Assembly (NCBI GenBank): GCA_900318355.1
Contig: ONKE01000015.1
Span: 1-39,535 of the forward strand
Direction of reading: 5' to 3'
Length of the DNA stretch: 39,535 nt
DNA from: an uncultured Bacteroidales bacterium
GTDB lineage: Bacteria; Bacteroidota; Bacteroidia; Bacteroidales; UBA932
In this document: positions 22,687 to 31,631 of the stretch, one piece after another
Numbering within the stretch: the first letter of the stretch is position 1
How the letters are laid out: every line of letters begins with the position of its first letter
Notes under the pieces: model-generated
Told to the model about the DNA's origin: nothing
The model's input: the letters and a program-made list of their open reading frames with translations, nothing else
Databases searched by the model: none
Position numbers and translations under genes: made by a program

Positions 22687-23471
22687 TGCTCAGTTTGTTG
22701 TACGTTCTTATCAGCGGCATCGCCCTGCCGGTCGGCGGCATACAGATGCAATATCTGTGGCGCAATCAGCTGGGCGATGTCTACAGCCTCGGCCTTGGCA
22801 GCGCCGCCTGTCTGGGTGCCGCCGCCGCGACCATGAGCGGCTGGTGTTCGCTGACGGTTGGAAGCTTCATCTGCACGCTGATCTGCACGCTGGTTTGCTT
22901 CGTCGTCACCATGAAGGTTTCCACGCAGAACCTCATCACTTTCGGCATCCTGTTCGGCACCTTCATCGGCTCGCTCGGCACCATCGTGGTGACCAACGCC
23001 CCCAACGGCGACCTGCTCAAGCAATACTATCTCTGGGGTGCGGCCAATTTCAACCTCGAGGGCGTGACCGCCGGCGACATAGTGTTCTCCCTGTGCCTTT
23101 TCGCCGCCGGACTCGCCGCAGCGCTCTTCTGGGCGGGCGACCTGTCGAGCCATTTCCGTGGCGAAACCGAGCTTTCCAATTTCCGCAAGGCGCTTAGCCT
23201 CCTGATGATAATGTTCCTCGTGACTTCGGCCGTAAGCATCTGCGGACCAATCGGTTTTATCTCCCTCGGCGTCCCCAACCTGAGCCGCATCCTCTGCAAG
23301 GACACCGACATCCGCAAGCACTACCTCATCTCCAGCCTCATGGGCGTAGGCCTGCTGCTGATAACCTATCTGGTCGTCAAATACGTCTCTTTCGGCATCT
23401 ATCTCCCCGTCAGCGCCACCATGGCCATCATCGCCCTCCCCCTGATGGCCATCACCTTCCGCAGAGCCTGA
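22686..23471 (+). CDS. FecCD/BtuC-family ABC permease, N-terminally short
   Basis: An inner-membrane permease of the BtuC/FecCD type that imports cobalamin or iron-siderophores. It has 261 residues against about 330 normally. The match begins at the family block usually read GxxLxxxGxxxQxxxRNPL, here ISGIALPVGGIQMQYLWRNQ; the first membrane helix and RxPR motif that should precede it are missing. Family features retained include GLGSAACLGAAAA, the ICGPIGFISLGVPNLSRIL segment that contacts the ATPase, and the C-terminal helix pair. The TAATG overlap with btuG fixes the start. No BtuD ATPase or BtuF binding protein is encoded next to it, so partners must be elsewhere. Cobalamin is favoured by the riboswitch. 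Confidence 0.82.
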   Translation: MLSLLYVLISGIALPVGGIQMQYLWRNQLGDVYSLGLGSAACLGAAAATMSGWCSLTVGSFICTLICTLVCFVVTMKVSTQNLITFGILFGTFIGSLGTIVVTNAPNGDLLKQYYLWGAANFNLEGVTAGDIVFSLCLFAAGLAAALFWAGDLSSHFRGETELSNFRKALSLLMIMFLVTSAVSICGPIGFISLGVPNLSRILCKDTDIRKHYLISSLMGVGLLLITYLVVKYVSFGIYLPVSATMAIIALPLMAITFRRA

Positions 23472-23549
23472 TATTTATTCTCCGGTTTCATTTTTTTCGG
23501 GGAAATTGCCCGCGCCGTCAGTCTTAACTACGTAAAACCAGTTTTCCAG

Positions 23550-24710
23550 ATGAAACGCAACTTCAGAATTATCGCAGCCGTGCTCGCCCCGGCCCTTGCC
23601 GTATCATGCGGAGAAAACGCCGGCCACATCGCCGATCGGGTATTCTCGCTGGCCAGGGAGCAGGTTATCCTCATGGACGCCCGTCTCGCCCCGAACACTT
23701 CTCCGAGGACTTTCGAGAACGGCAAGGCAGTCGATGCCGGCCTCAAGGCATGGACCAGCGGGTTTTTCCCGGGAAGCGCATGGTATGTATATGAGTACAC
23801 CGGCGATTCCAGGATAAAGGAAGTGGCTGAACGCCGCACACGCGAACTTGCCGCGCTGCCAGGTTACAACGTCGGGCACGATATCGGTTTCATGATGAAC
23901 TGCAGCTACGGAAACGCGCTGCGTATTACCGGAGACCCCTCCTGGCGCGGACCGCTCGAAGCCGGGGCTGCCAACCTGGCTTCGCGTTTCAATCCCACGG
24001 TGGGCTGTACGAGCAGCTGGGGCAGCTTCCGCGATTCCGAATTTACCGTCATTATCGACAATATGATGAATCTGGAAATCCTGACCGTGGTTCATCGCCT
24101 GACCGGCGTGGATTCGCTGCTGAACATCGCCGTCAGTCACGCCAACACCACGATGAAGAACCATTTCCGCCCCGACTGGACGTCCTGGCACGTCGTTTCG
24201 TATTTCAAGGACAGCGGACAGGTGGCTTTCAAATGTACCTTCCAGGGCTACAGTGACGATTCTGCATGGGCCCGCGGGCAGGGATGGGGACTCTACGGCT
24301 ATACGATGATGTACCGCGAGACCGGAATCGAAGCCTATCTGACCCATGCCGAAAACATAGCCGGAATGCTTCTTGAGCGGCTTCCGAAAGACGGCATCCC
24401 GTATTGGGACTTCGACGATCCGGCCATTCCGAATACGGTTCGCGATGCGTCGGCCGCCGCTGTCATGGCGTCGGCATTTGCAGAACTTTCGGGTTTGTCG
24501 AAGGATAAGAAAATGGCAGGGAAGTACCGCAAAATGGCCCTCAGGCAGGTTCGCACGCTTGCTTCGCCCGAATATCTCGCCGCCGAAGGCAACGGCAACT
24601 TCCTCCTTCGCCACAGCGTAGGCAACAAGCCCGGCGGCGGCGAGGTTGACGTCCCGCTGACCTACGCCGACTACTATTTCCTCGAAGCGCTGCTCCGGTT
24701 GACGAGGTGA
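23550..24710 (+). CDS. GH88 family unsaturated glucuronyl hydrolase lipoprotein
   Basis: GH88 enzymes hydrolyse the unsaturated uronic acid left at the non-reducing end of oligosaccharides made by polysaccharide lyases (from chondroitin, hyaluronan, heparin, ulvan and similar glycans). The 386 residues begin with a lipoprotein signal peptide (VSC, Cys20). Family motifs: KAWTSGFFPGSAWY (67-79), YNVGHDIGFMM with Asp111, TVIIDNMMNLE with Asp170 (equivalent to the two active-site Asp residues of Bacillus UGL), SDDSAWARGQGWGLYGY and GIPYWDFDDP. The 59-residue spacing of the Asp pair in Bacillus UGL compares with 59 here. The gene ends one base before the divergent PUL sigma factor's stop, convergently. 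Confidence 0.9.
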   Translation: MKRNFRIIAAVLAPALAVSCGENAGHIADRVFSLAREQVILMDARLAPNTSPRTFENGKAVDAGLKAWTSGFFPGSAWYVYEYTGDSRIKEVAERRTRELAALPGYNVGHDIGFMMNCSYGNALRITGDPSWRGPLEAGAANLASRFNPTVGCTSSWGSFRDSEFTVIIDNMMNLEILTVVHRLTGVDSLLNIAVSHANTTMKNHFRPDWTSWHVVSYFKDSGQVAFKCTFQGYSDDSAWARGQGWGLYGYTMMYRETGIEAYLTHAENIAGMLLERLPKDGIPYWDFDDPAIPNTVRDASAAAVMASAFAELSGLSKDKKMAGKYRKMALRQVRTLASPEYLAAEGNGNFLLRHSVGNKPGGGEVDVPLTYADYYFLEALLRLTR

Positions 24711-25262
24711 TTAACCGGGTTCCGGCAAAAGTCCGGAGAACTCCTGACGGAGAAATTTGACGGCCGTTTGGATGCGGTGGTCGACTACCTTGACGGTAAC
24801 CCCTTCTTCCTGGGCGATTTCCTTGTAGGTTTTTCCTTCGATACGGCTCTTTTCGAAAGCTTCCCGCACATCGTCGGGGAGTTTTTTCATTGCCGAGTCG
24901 AACAATGCCATCAGCTCGTCCAGCGGGCAGGACGGCGGAAGGAAGTAGAAATCCATCGTCCGGCCGAGGTTGGCGATGACCTTGTCCCTGGTCTTGCTGC
25001 GGCTCACAAGTGTAAGGGCACGGTTCCTGGCCGATATGAAAAGATAGGACCGCAGGGAAGTCGATACTGACAGCTCCCGCCGTTTTTCCCAGAGATGGAG
25101 CATCAGGTCCTGGACGATGTTCTCCGCTTCGGAATCATCGACATACTGTGCGGCATGGACGCAGAGGGGAGCATAGTAGAGGCGGAAAAGCTCGTCAAAA
25201 GCATTCCGGTCGCCTTTTCTGAGCCTTTTAAGAAGTATTTTATCTTTGTCGAAGTTCCCCAT
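24711..25262 (-). CDS. ECF sigma factor of the polysaccharide locus
   Basis: An ECF sigma-70 factor of the Bacteroides-expansion type, which activates SusC/SusD operons after release from a FecR-type anti-sigma. From ATG 25262 it has 183 residues, starting MGNFDKDKILLKRLRKGD. An ATG at 25325 is in frame but would lie upstream of the -7-like motif, so the shorter form is preferred. Region 2 reads AFDELFRLYYAPLC, then IVQDLMLHLWEKR; region 4 (about 125-175) has KTYKEIAQEEGVTVKVVDHRI. It is divergent from fecR, unlike the more usual tandem sigma-fecR-susC order. Confidence 0.9.
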   Translation of the reverse strand: MGNFDKDKILLKRLRKGDRNAFDELFRLYYAPLCVHAAQYVDDSEAENIVQDLMLHLWEKRRELSVSTSLRSYLFISARNRALTLVSRSKTRDKVIANLGRTMDFYFLPPSCPLDELMALFDSAMKKLPDDVREAFEKSRIEGKTYKEIAQEEGVTVKVVDHRIQTAVKFLRQEFSGLLPEPG

Positions 25263-25280
25263 TGCAGAAAGATTCCTCTG

Positions 25281-25288
25281 CAAGTTTA
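25281..25288 (-). promoter_or_regulatory. Possible -7 element for the PUL sigma gene
   Basis: On the minus strand this reads TAAACTTG, seven of eight bases of TAnnTTTG. It sits about 20 bases upstream of ATG 25262 and rules out the longer start at 25325 if used. No clear -33. Confidence 0.35.
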
Positions 25289-25349
25289 ATAATTTTTCGG
25301 GGAAATCGGGCAACTTATCAGTCATTATTGTGAATTAGTACACAGACCG

Positions 25350-26363
25350 ATGAGTTCAGAACAAGAAAAAATGCTAGTGCGCTGGTTCGACGGCCGGCTG
25401 TCTCCCGACGAGATAGATTCCCTGGCCTCCTGGATAAGGGAATCGCCCGAAAACCGAGCCCGTGCACAACACATCTACGATATCTGTTTTGCCGCAAAAA
25501 TGCATTCGGCCGGCGACCGTTTCAACACGGAAAACGCCCTTGCGAAGGTCCATGCCGAGATATCGGCGCGACGCGGCAGGAACATTATGGCCGTAATAAG
25601 GAACGTTGCAGCCGCCTTGCTGATTCCGGTGGTTGCCGCCGCTTCCATATTCTTCTTCAAAGTGGCAAACAGGCCTGACAACCATCAGGTACAGATGATA
25701 GAAGTCAGCACCGTAACGGGCATGGTCTCGCAGTTCCAACTTCCTGATGGAAGCAAAGTCTGGATGAACGCCAATTCCACCTTGCGTTATCCCTCCGTCT
25801 TCGACGGTGCAACCCGTGATGTCGAACTCGACGGTGAGGCTTTTTTCGACGTCGCCCACGACAAGACCCACCCGTTTTCGGTCCATACTGCCCAGATGGA
25901 TATCCAGGTCACGGGTACCCGCTTCAATGTGGACGCCTACAACCTTCCGGACCGCAATCCGCGCGCCTGGTTGGAAGAGGGCGGGATCAATCTGAGTTGG
26001 AAGGATTCTTCGGGTGAAGCGCAGATAGTACCGGTCGTGCCCGGGCAATGCGCTGAACTCGGCATGGAAACCCGCACCGTGAGCATCGCCTCTGCCGATA
26101 TCGGCGGGGCGGCCGCATGGAAAGACGGCGGATTCTCATTCATGGATACTTCGCTGGAAGAGGCCCTGCGGCAAATCGGCAATCGTTTCCACGTCAGTTT
26201 CGTCATCGCGAACAAGGCCCTGATGACAAGGAAATATACCGGCGACCTGCGCGAAGAAACCCTTTCCGGGATATTGCAGAATTTCTCCCTGGCGGACGGC
26301 ATCCGCTTCAGGACCATTGAGAAGTCCGTGAGCTCAGGCCGCCAGATTCTTGAGGTCTATTGA
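25350..26363 (+). CDS. FecR-type anti-sigma factor
   Basis: A membrane anti-sigma factor that holds its ECF sigma inactive until a signal arrives from the STN domain of SusC. The 337 residues have a cytoplasmic N-terminal domain (1-80, VRWFDGRLSPDEIDSLASW, with AxxHIYDICFAAKM), one transmembrane helix (about 83-104), and a periplasmic FecR domain starting near 120 with GMVSQFQLPDGSKVWMNA, RYPSVFDGATRDVELDGEA and VTGTRFNVDAY. The C-terminal DUF4974 portion (about 250-337, GGFSFMDTSLEEALRQIG) is present. Divergent from the sigma gene, with 87 bases between them. The stop is one base before susC. Confidence 0.93.
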   Translation: MSSEQEKMLVRWFDGRLSPDEIDSLASWIRESPENRARAQHIYDICFAAKMHSAGDRFNTENALAKVHAEISARRGRNIMAVIRNVAAALLIPVVAAASIFFFKVANRPDNHQVQMIEVSTVTGMVSQFQLPDGSKVWMNANSTLRYPSVFDGATRDVELDGEAFFDVAHDKTHPFSVHTAQMDIQVTGTRFNVDAYNLPDRNPRAWLEEGGINLSWKDSSGEAQIVPVVPGQCAELGMETRTVSIASADIGGAAAWKDGGFSFMDTSLEEALRQIGNRFHVSFVIANKALMTRKYTGDLREETLSGILQNFSLADGIRFRTIEKSVSSGRQILEVY

Positions 26364-26364
26364 T

Positions 26365-29300
26365 ATGAAACGAGCCAATCTCATACTGATCTTCCTGCTT
26401 CTGGCGGGTCTCCCGCTATGGTCGCAGACGCGCATCGTGACGGTCCATGCCGACAACAGGCCATTGCGCGAGGTGATGGACAAGGTCCAGAGGGCAAGCG
26501 ATTACCGTTTCTTTTATTCCAGCGGCACAGTCGACCGCAACGCGCGGGTGACGGTCCATGCCGACGGGGAGGATATAGAGAAGCTTGTCGACAGGATTTT
26601 CCGGCCCCTCGGGGTTACATGTACCATCAACGGGACAAGCATAATCCTTTCCAAGTCCACGCATGATGCCGCGAAGCCGCAGGGGCCCGCCAAGCCTTTC
26701 AGCGGCACCATCCTCGACGCGACCGGCATGCCTGTAATAGGTGCTGCGGTGATGAATCTTTCCCGCAGGGACGAAGTTGCGGTGACCGGAGCGGACGGCA
26801 CTTTCACCCTTCCTCCTGCTTCCGGAAGCGAATACGAAGTGACATGCCTTGGCTACAAAACCATCCGGATTCCGGCGGCCGATGCCGTTCCGGGGCGTGT
26901 TTTCAAGATGGAAGACGACCTCCAGCGGCTCGACGAAGCAGTGGTTGTGGGATATGGCACCCAGATGCGGGGAAAACTGACGACCGCAGTCAGCACCTTG
27001 AAGGGCGAGGAGGCCATGTCCACTACCCATACTTCCCTGGCCCAAAGGGTACAGGGAAAGATTCCCGGACTGCAGATCCGCCAGACCAGCGGCGCCCCGG
27101 GCTCATATTCTTCCAGCATCAATGTGCGCGGGTTCGGCGCGCCGATAGTTGTTATCGACGGGACGGAAGTGTCCTCGACCAGTGAATTCCAAAAACTCGA
27201 TCCCGAGGATATCGAGAGCATCTCCGTGCTTAAGGACGGGTCGGCGGCCATTTACGGCATGAATGCCGGCAACGGCGTCATTCTCGTGACGACAAAGCGG
27301 GGCGAGGCCGGCAAGACGCGCCTGACCTACAACGGATCCGTCAGCCTGAGCCATCCGGCCGAAATGCCCAAGATGATGAATGCGTGGCAATATGCCAGCA
27401 TTCTGAACGATCACGCCGCAAACGGAGGGCAGCCGCTTCCATACACCAACGAGCAGTTGGAATTCTACCGCATCGGAGCGCCCGGATATGAGAGCGTGGA
27501 CTGGTACAGTACGATGATGAAAGACTACACTGTCAATCAGTATCACAATGTTTCGGCCAGCGGCGGCAACGACAAGTTGCGTTTCTTTGCGAGCTTGGGC
27601 TACAACAGCGAGCCTGGTATCCTGCGTCTGAATACGATAAATTACGAGAAATACTCCTTCCGCGGCAATACGTCGGCCCGGGTGAGCCGCGACATTTCCG
27701 CAGAAGTGGATTTCAGCGGCCTGATCGAACGTAACGACGGGCCGTCGACATCGCTGACCAACCTCATGCGCGGAGCCATAGCCGAGGCGCCTATCCATCA
27801 GCCATATGCCAACAACAATCCGGATTATTACGCTTATGTGTATGACGGTCAGGCCATCAATCCGCTTGCCGGGGCCGATGTGGACTATTCCGGATATGTC
27901 CGGCACCGGATACGCAGCTACAAGGTGAAGGGGTCGCTCATCTGGGATGTTCCGTGGGTTAAAAACCTTCAGATCAAAGGCGTCGCCTCCTACAGCAACT
28001 ACAGCGTCGTGTCCAAGAACATGTCCATCAGCTACAACCTCTACAACTACGACCCGCAGGCTGATGTCTACACGCACACGTGGAACAGCGGAAAGTCCGA
28101 ACTCAACGAAGCGTGGGACAATAATTACACGCTCCGTTTCCAGGCCTACGCGACGTGGCGCGAAACCTTTGCCGGGCATCACAACGTAGGAGCGACGCTC
28201 GTATGGGAGCAGGGCAGCTCTTTCAACAAGAGGTCGGCCCTTGCGCGCCAGTACACGTTCTACACAATGGACATAATCCAATACGGCGACACCGACAGCC
28301 AGGCTACGGGTGGCACCGAGTCCGAATCGATGTTCAAGTCCCTCCTCGGCAGGCTTACCTATGACTACAAGGGTCGTTACATGTTTGAATTCGCCGCCCG
28401 CTACGACGGGTCGTACCGTTATCATCCTTCCCATCGCTGGGCCTTCTTCCCTGTGTATTCATTTGGATGGAGGGCGTCGGAGGAACCTTTCTTCCGCCGG
28501 GCCCTTCCGTTCGTGTCCAACTTCAAGCTTCGTTTTTCCTACGGGGAACTGGGGCAGGATGCCGGGAATGCATTCCAGTATATCGGAGGTTTTTCCCTTA
28601 ATGAAGGAGGTTTTGTGTTTTCCGACACCGGAGCGTGGACCTTCGGCTCAAAGGCTCCCGGCGTGACCAATATGGATCTTACGTGGTACAAGTCGCACAT
28701 GTTCAATTTCGGCCTTGACATGGGCTTTATGGACGGGGCTCTCAACCTGACGGCGGAGTACTACCTGCGCAATCGCACAGGCCTTCTTGCCACCCGTTCC
28801 AATACCCTTCCCAACACTTTCGGGGCCGATCTTCCGCAGGAAAACCTCGACGTCGACCGGGTGCAGGGAGTGGAACTGTCCGCATCTTTCGACAAGAAAA
28901 TCAGTTCAGACTGGAGAATAACCGCCTCGGCCAACGTCAACTTCGCCCGTTCCATGTGGGTGTACCGCGAGCGCGCTCCTTTCACCAGCAGCTACGACCG
29001 CTGGCGCAACGGCTCGGCCGGACGTGCGAGCGATATCGTATGGATGTATCAATATGCCGGTCAGTTCCAGAGCGAGGAAGAGATACAGTCGTGGGCCGTC
29101 CAGGACGGGCAGTACGGCAATGCCGGCGAGCTGCCCGGCGACTTCAAATATCTGGATGTCAATGAAGACGGCGTAATCAATTCCTATGATATGATGCCCC
29201 TGACGACCAATGGAACCCCGAAAATCTATTACGGGGCGACATTGGGGGCGCGATGGAAGAACCTGGACTTTTCCATGTTATGGCAGGGCGCGGCCCTTTA

Positions 29301-29733
29301 TACAGTCAGGTACACCTACTATTATGCCCAGCCGCTCTGGGGTGATGCAAACGCTCCGGCCTATTTCTTCGACCGTTGGCACAGGGCCGACAACTCGGAC
29401 CCCACCAGCCAGTGGATTCCTGGAACGTGGCCGGCCATCCGCGACCGCAGCAACAACGGAGGGGCGATGTACAACGTCAGCGACAGGTGGCGGCGCGATG
29501 CGTCTTTCGTGCGTCTGAAGTCGCTGGAACTGGGCTACACTTTACCCAGGCAGTGGGTGTCGAAAATACGTATCAGCAAGGCCAGGGTCAGCCTCAGCGG
29601 CTACAATCTTCTGACCATCTGCGACCCGTTCGTCAAAGCCTTCGACCCCGAGCGTTCGGAAGGCAGCGACAGCGCCGGCTGGGTCTATCCGCTCAACCGC
29701 AGCTATACCGTCAATCTTACAGTAACATTCTGA
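26365..29733 (+). CDS. SusC/RagA-family TonB-dependent transporter with STN domain
   Basis: An outer-membrane transporter that imports oligosaccharides and signals inward. From ATG 26365 it has 1,122 residues with signal peptide MKRANLILIFLLLAGLPLWS. Domains in order: STN (about 22-80, NRPLREVMDKVQRASDYRFF), a carboxypeptidase-regulatory-like fold (about 90-165, GTILDATGMPVIGAAV), TonB box/start of plug DEAVVVGYGTQ, plug (about 180-310: LAQRVQGKIPGLQI, VRGFGAPIVVIDG), and a barrel ending in NLTVTF. The STN domain makes it the likely input for FecR and the sigma factor. Paired with susD four bases downstream. Confidence 0.96.
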   Translation: MKRANLILIFLLLAGLPLWSQTRIVTVHADNRPLREVMDKVQRASDYRFFYSSGTVDRNARVTVHADGEDIEKLVDRIFRPLGVTCTINGTSIILSKSTHDAAKPQGPAKPFSGTILDATGMPVIGAAVMNLSRRDEVAVTGADGTFTLPPASGSEYEVTCLGYKTIRIPAADAVPGRVFKMEDDLQRLDEAVVVGYGTQMRGKLTTAVSTLKGEEAMSTTHTSLAQRVQGKIPGLQIRQTSGAPGSYSSSINVRGFGAPIVVIDGTEVSSTSEFQKLDPEDIESISVLKDGSAAIYGMNAGNGVILVTTKRGEAGKTRLTYNGSVSLSHPAEMPKMMNAWQYASILNDHAANGGQPLPYTNEQLEFYRIGAPGYESVDWYSTMMKDYTVNQYHNVSASGGNDKLRFFASLGYNSEPGILRLNTINYEKYSFRGNTSARVSRDISAEVDFSGLIERNDGPSTSLTNLMRGAIAEAPIHQPYANNNPDYYAYVYDGQAINPLAGADVDYSGYVRHRIRSYKVKGSLIWDVPWVKNLQIKGVASYSNYSVVSKNMSISYNLYNYDPQADVYTHTWNSGKSELNEAWDNNYTLRFQAYATWRETFAGHHNVGATLVWEQGSSFNKRSALARQYTFYTMDIIQYGDTDSQATGGTESESMFKSLLGRLTYDYKGRYMFEFAARYDGSYRYHPSHRWAFFPVYSFGWRASEEPFFRRALPFVSNFKLRFSYGELGQDAGNAFQYIGGFSLNEGGFVFSDTGAWTFGSKAPGVTNMDLTWYKSHMFNFGLDMGFMDGALNLTAEYYLRNRTGLLATRSNTLPNTFGADLPQENLDVDRVQGVELSASFDKKISSDWRITASANVNFARSMWVYRERAPFTSSYDRWRNGSAGRASDIVWMYQYAGQFQSEEEIQSWAVQDGQYGNAGELPGDFKYLDVNEDGVINSYDMMPLTTNGTPKIYYGATLGARWKNLDFSMLWQGAALYTVRYTYYYAQPLWGDANAPAYFFDRWHRADNSDPTSQWIPGTWPAIRDRSNNGGAMYNVSDRWRRDASFVRLKSLELGYTLPRQWVSKIRISKARVSLSGYNLLTICDPFVKAFDPERSEGSDSAGWVYPLNRSYTVNLTVTF

Positions 29734-29737
29734 CAGT

Positions 29738-31627
29738 ATGAGACACGCATTACTTTCCACCGCAATTATTCTGGCCGCCATGGCCGGAGTCTCATGCAAG
29801 AATCAGTGGGATCTCCAGCCGCGCGACCGCATCAGTTCCGACCGCATCCTCTCCAGCGAGGACGGCGCACGCACATGGATGGCCAATCTCTATTACCAGG
29901 CCCCTTTTGAGGAGTTCGGATTCTCCGGGACGGCCTTCCATAAAGGTTCGGCGAACACCGTCGGATTCTATCAGGATCAGTTTACCGACAATGCCATCAA
30001 CTCCCAGGGCAACAATATCGATGTCTCCCACTGGTGGGACTACAGCTTTCTCCGGGACGTGAATTACCTGCTTCAGCAGGTCGAAAATATAAGCGGGATA
30101 TCGGACGATCAGCGCAAGGAAATCGAGGCTGAGGGACATTTCCTGCGCGGGTTCGGCTACTTCGCACTGGTCAAGCGATACGGAGGGGTTCCTATTATCC
30201 GCGAGTTCCAGGAGTACACTTCCGATCCGGAACAACTCAAGGTCCCACGCAGTACCGAAAAGGAAACCTGGGATTTCGTCCTGGAAGAGTTTGACAAAGC
30301 CATTGCCGGGCTGCCGTCGGTTCGCACCGGGGCGGATTCGCGTCGTGCCACCAGGTGGCTTGCCCTGGCCATGAAAGCCCGTGCCGCCCTCTTTGCTGCG
30401 TCCATAGCCAAATATGGAGCCAGGGACGGGCTGGACGGTGAGGCCGTTTCGCTCGGACTGGTCCACATGAGCCCGTCTGAATCCAACGGCTACTATCTCC
30501 AGTGCATAGCGGCCTGCGAGGAAATCATCCAAAGCGGCCTGTTCGGACTGTACAAGCCTGAACCTGCGACTCCGAAGGAGGCTGAAAAGAACCTCATAGA
30601 ACTCTTCAGCAACCCTTCGGTGGCGCCTTCGGAAAACATGTTCATCTATTCCTACGGCGATCCGGAGGTCGTGACCTGCCACAGCTACGAATTCTGGTGC
30701 AACAGCAACCAGACCCGCCTGAGCGCCCCGCATTCCGGCCGCATGAATCCGGTGCTCGACCTTGTGGATGCCTACGAGTACTATGCTTATCCCGGACGGG
30801 ACGGGACCATCGTGACCAGGGTCGATGGCAATGTCACCGATTATGACGGGTTCAAGGCAAGTCATGAATATCTCCGGTTCGACACTCCCTCTCAGATTTT
30901 CGAGGGAAAGGACGCGAGGCTTCATGCGACGTGCATCCTTCCCGGAACAATGTTTCGTGATAAACTTATTACAATTCAAGCCGGCTATGTAGCCCGCAAC
31001 GGTTCGGCCACATATGAAGGCAGCAGCAATACTTCAGTTACGGTAGGCGAAAATACCTACTACCAGTACGGCGCCGCATCGCCCGACGACTACTCCGGTT
31101 TCGACCAGAGCCAGCATTTCGTAATGACCCGTACCGGTTTCAGTTACAAGAAGTTCCTTTCCACCAAGGCGCTTACCAAGAACGAACTTGGAAAAAACGT
31201 GAACGCCTATCCCATCATGCGCTATGCCGAAATCCTCCTGACCTATGCCGAGGCGGTTTTCGAAAGCGGTGAAGGCAACCCGGACCTTGCGAAGACCTGC
31301 CTTAATGCGACCAGGCGCAGAGCCGGCCATACTACCGAGATACCCCTCACATCCGAAAATATCCAGCGAGAGCGGAGAGTGGAACTCGCGTTTGAGAATG
31401 ACCGGTTCTGGACACTGATACGCCGGCGTGAATATCAGAAGGTGTTCAACACCGGCACCAGGAAAGCGCTGGATCCGCTTCTGGATTTGCGCGTGAGCCC
31501 TCCGAAATATATTTTCGTCCGTAAGATTGTCCTGAAGGAAGTTCCGCACACATGGGAAAACAAGAACTATTATCTGGCCATCCCCGGGGTCGCCAGCAAC
31601 GGATGCATACAGAATCCACAATGGTAA
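29738..31627 (+). CDS. SusD/RagB-family nutrient-binding lipoprotein
   Basis: A surface lipoprotein that lids the SusC channel and binds its glycan. The 629 residues begin with a lipoprotein signal (VSC, Cys20), followed by LQPRDRISSDRILSSEDG. The SusD helical repeat region has AEGHFLRGFGYFALVKRYGG and VPRSTEKETWDFVLEEFDKA. The C-terminal part contains NAYPIMRYAEILLTYAEAV and RRVELAFENDRFWTLIRR, hallmark SusD segments. No glycan specificity can be read from it. Part of the susC-susD operon. Confidence 0.95.
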   Translation: MRHALLSTAIILAAMAGVSCKNQWDLQPRDRISSDRILSSEDGARTWMANLYYQAPFEEFGFSGTAFHKGSANTVGFYQDQFTDNAINSQGNNIDVSHWWDYSFLRDVNYLLQQVENISGISDDQRKEIEAEGHFLRGFGYFALVKRYGGVPIIREFQEYTSDPEQLKVPRSTEKETWDFVLEEFDKAIAGLPSVRTGADSRRATRWLALAMKARAALFAASIAKYGARDGLDGEAVSLGLVHMSPSESNGYYLQCIAACEEIIQSGLFGLYKPEPATPKEAEKNLIELFSNPSVAPSENMFIYSYGDPEVVTCHSYEFWCNSNQTRLSAPHSGRMNPVLDLVDAYEYYAYPGRDGTIVTRVDGNVTDYDGFKASHEYLRFDTPSQIFEGKDARLHATCILPGTMFRDKLITIQAGYVARNGSATYEGSSNTSVTVGENTYYQYGAASPDDYSGFDQSQHFVMTRTGFSYKKFLSTKALTKNELGKNVNAYPIMRYAEILLTYAEAVFESGEGNPDLAKTCLNATRRRAGHTTEIPLTSENIQRERRVELAFENDRFWTLIRRREYQKVFNTGTRKALDPLLDLRVSPPKYIFVRKIVLKEVPHTWENKNYYLAIPGVASNGCIQNPQW

Positions 31628-31631
31628 ACAA

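Noticed and set aside
27103-28434. A 443-codon minus-strand frame
   Set aside because: Antisense to the SusC plug and barrel; no signal, motif or ribosome-binding context.
29640-29670. Another copy of the CHSERSEES-type repeat, suggested by the peptide PERSEGSD in SusC
   Set aside because: The DNA there differs from the repeat core and lacks the ATTCT/AGAAT ends; the segment is the normal SusC C-terminal FDPE region.
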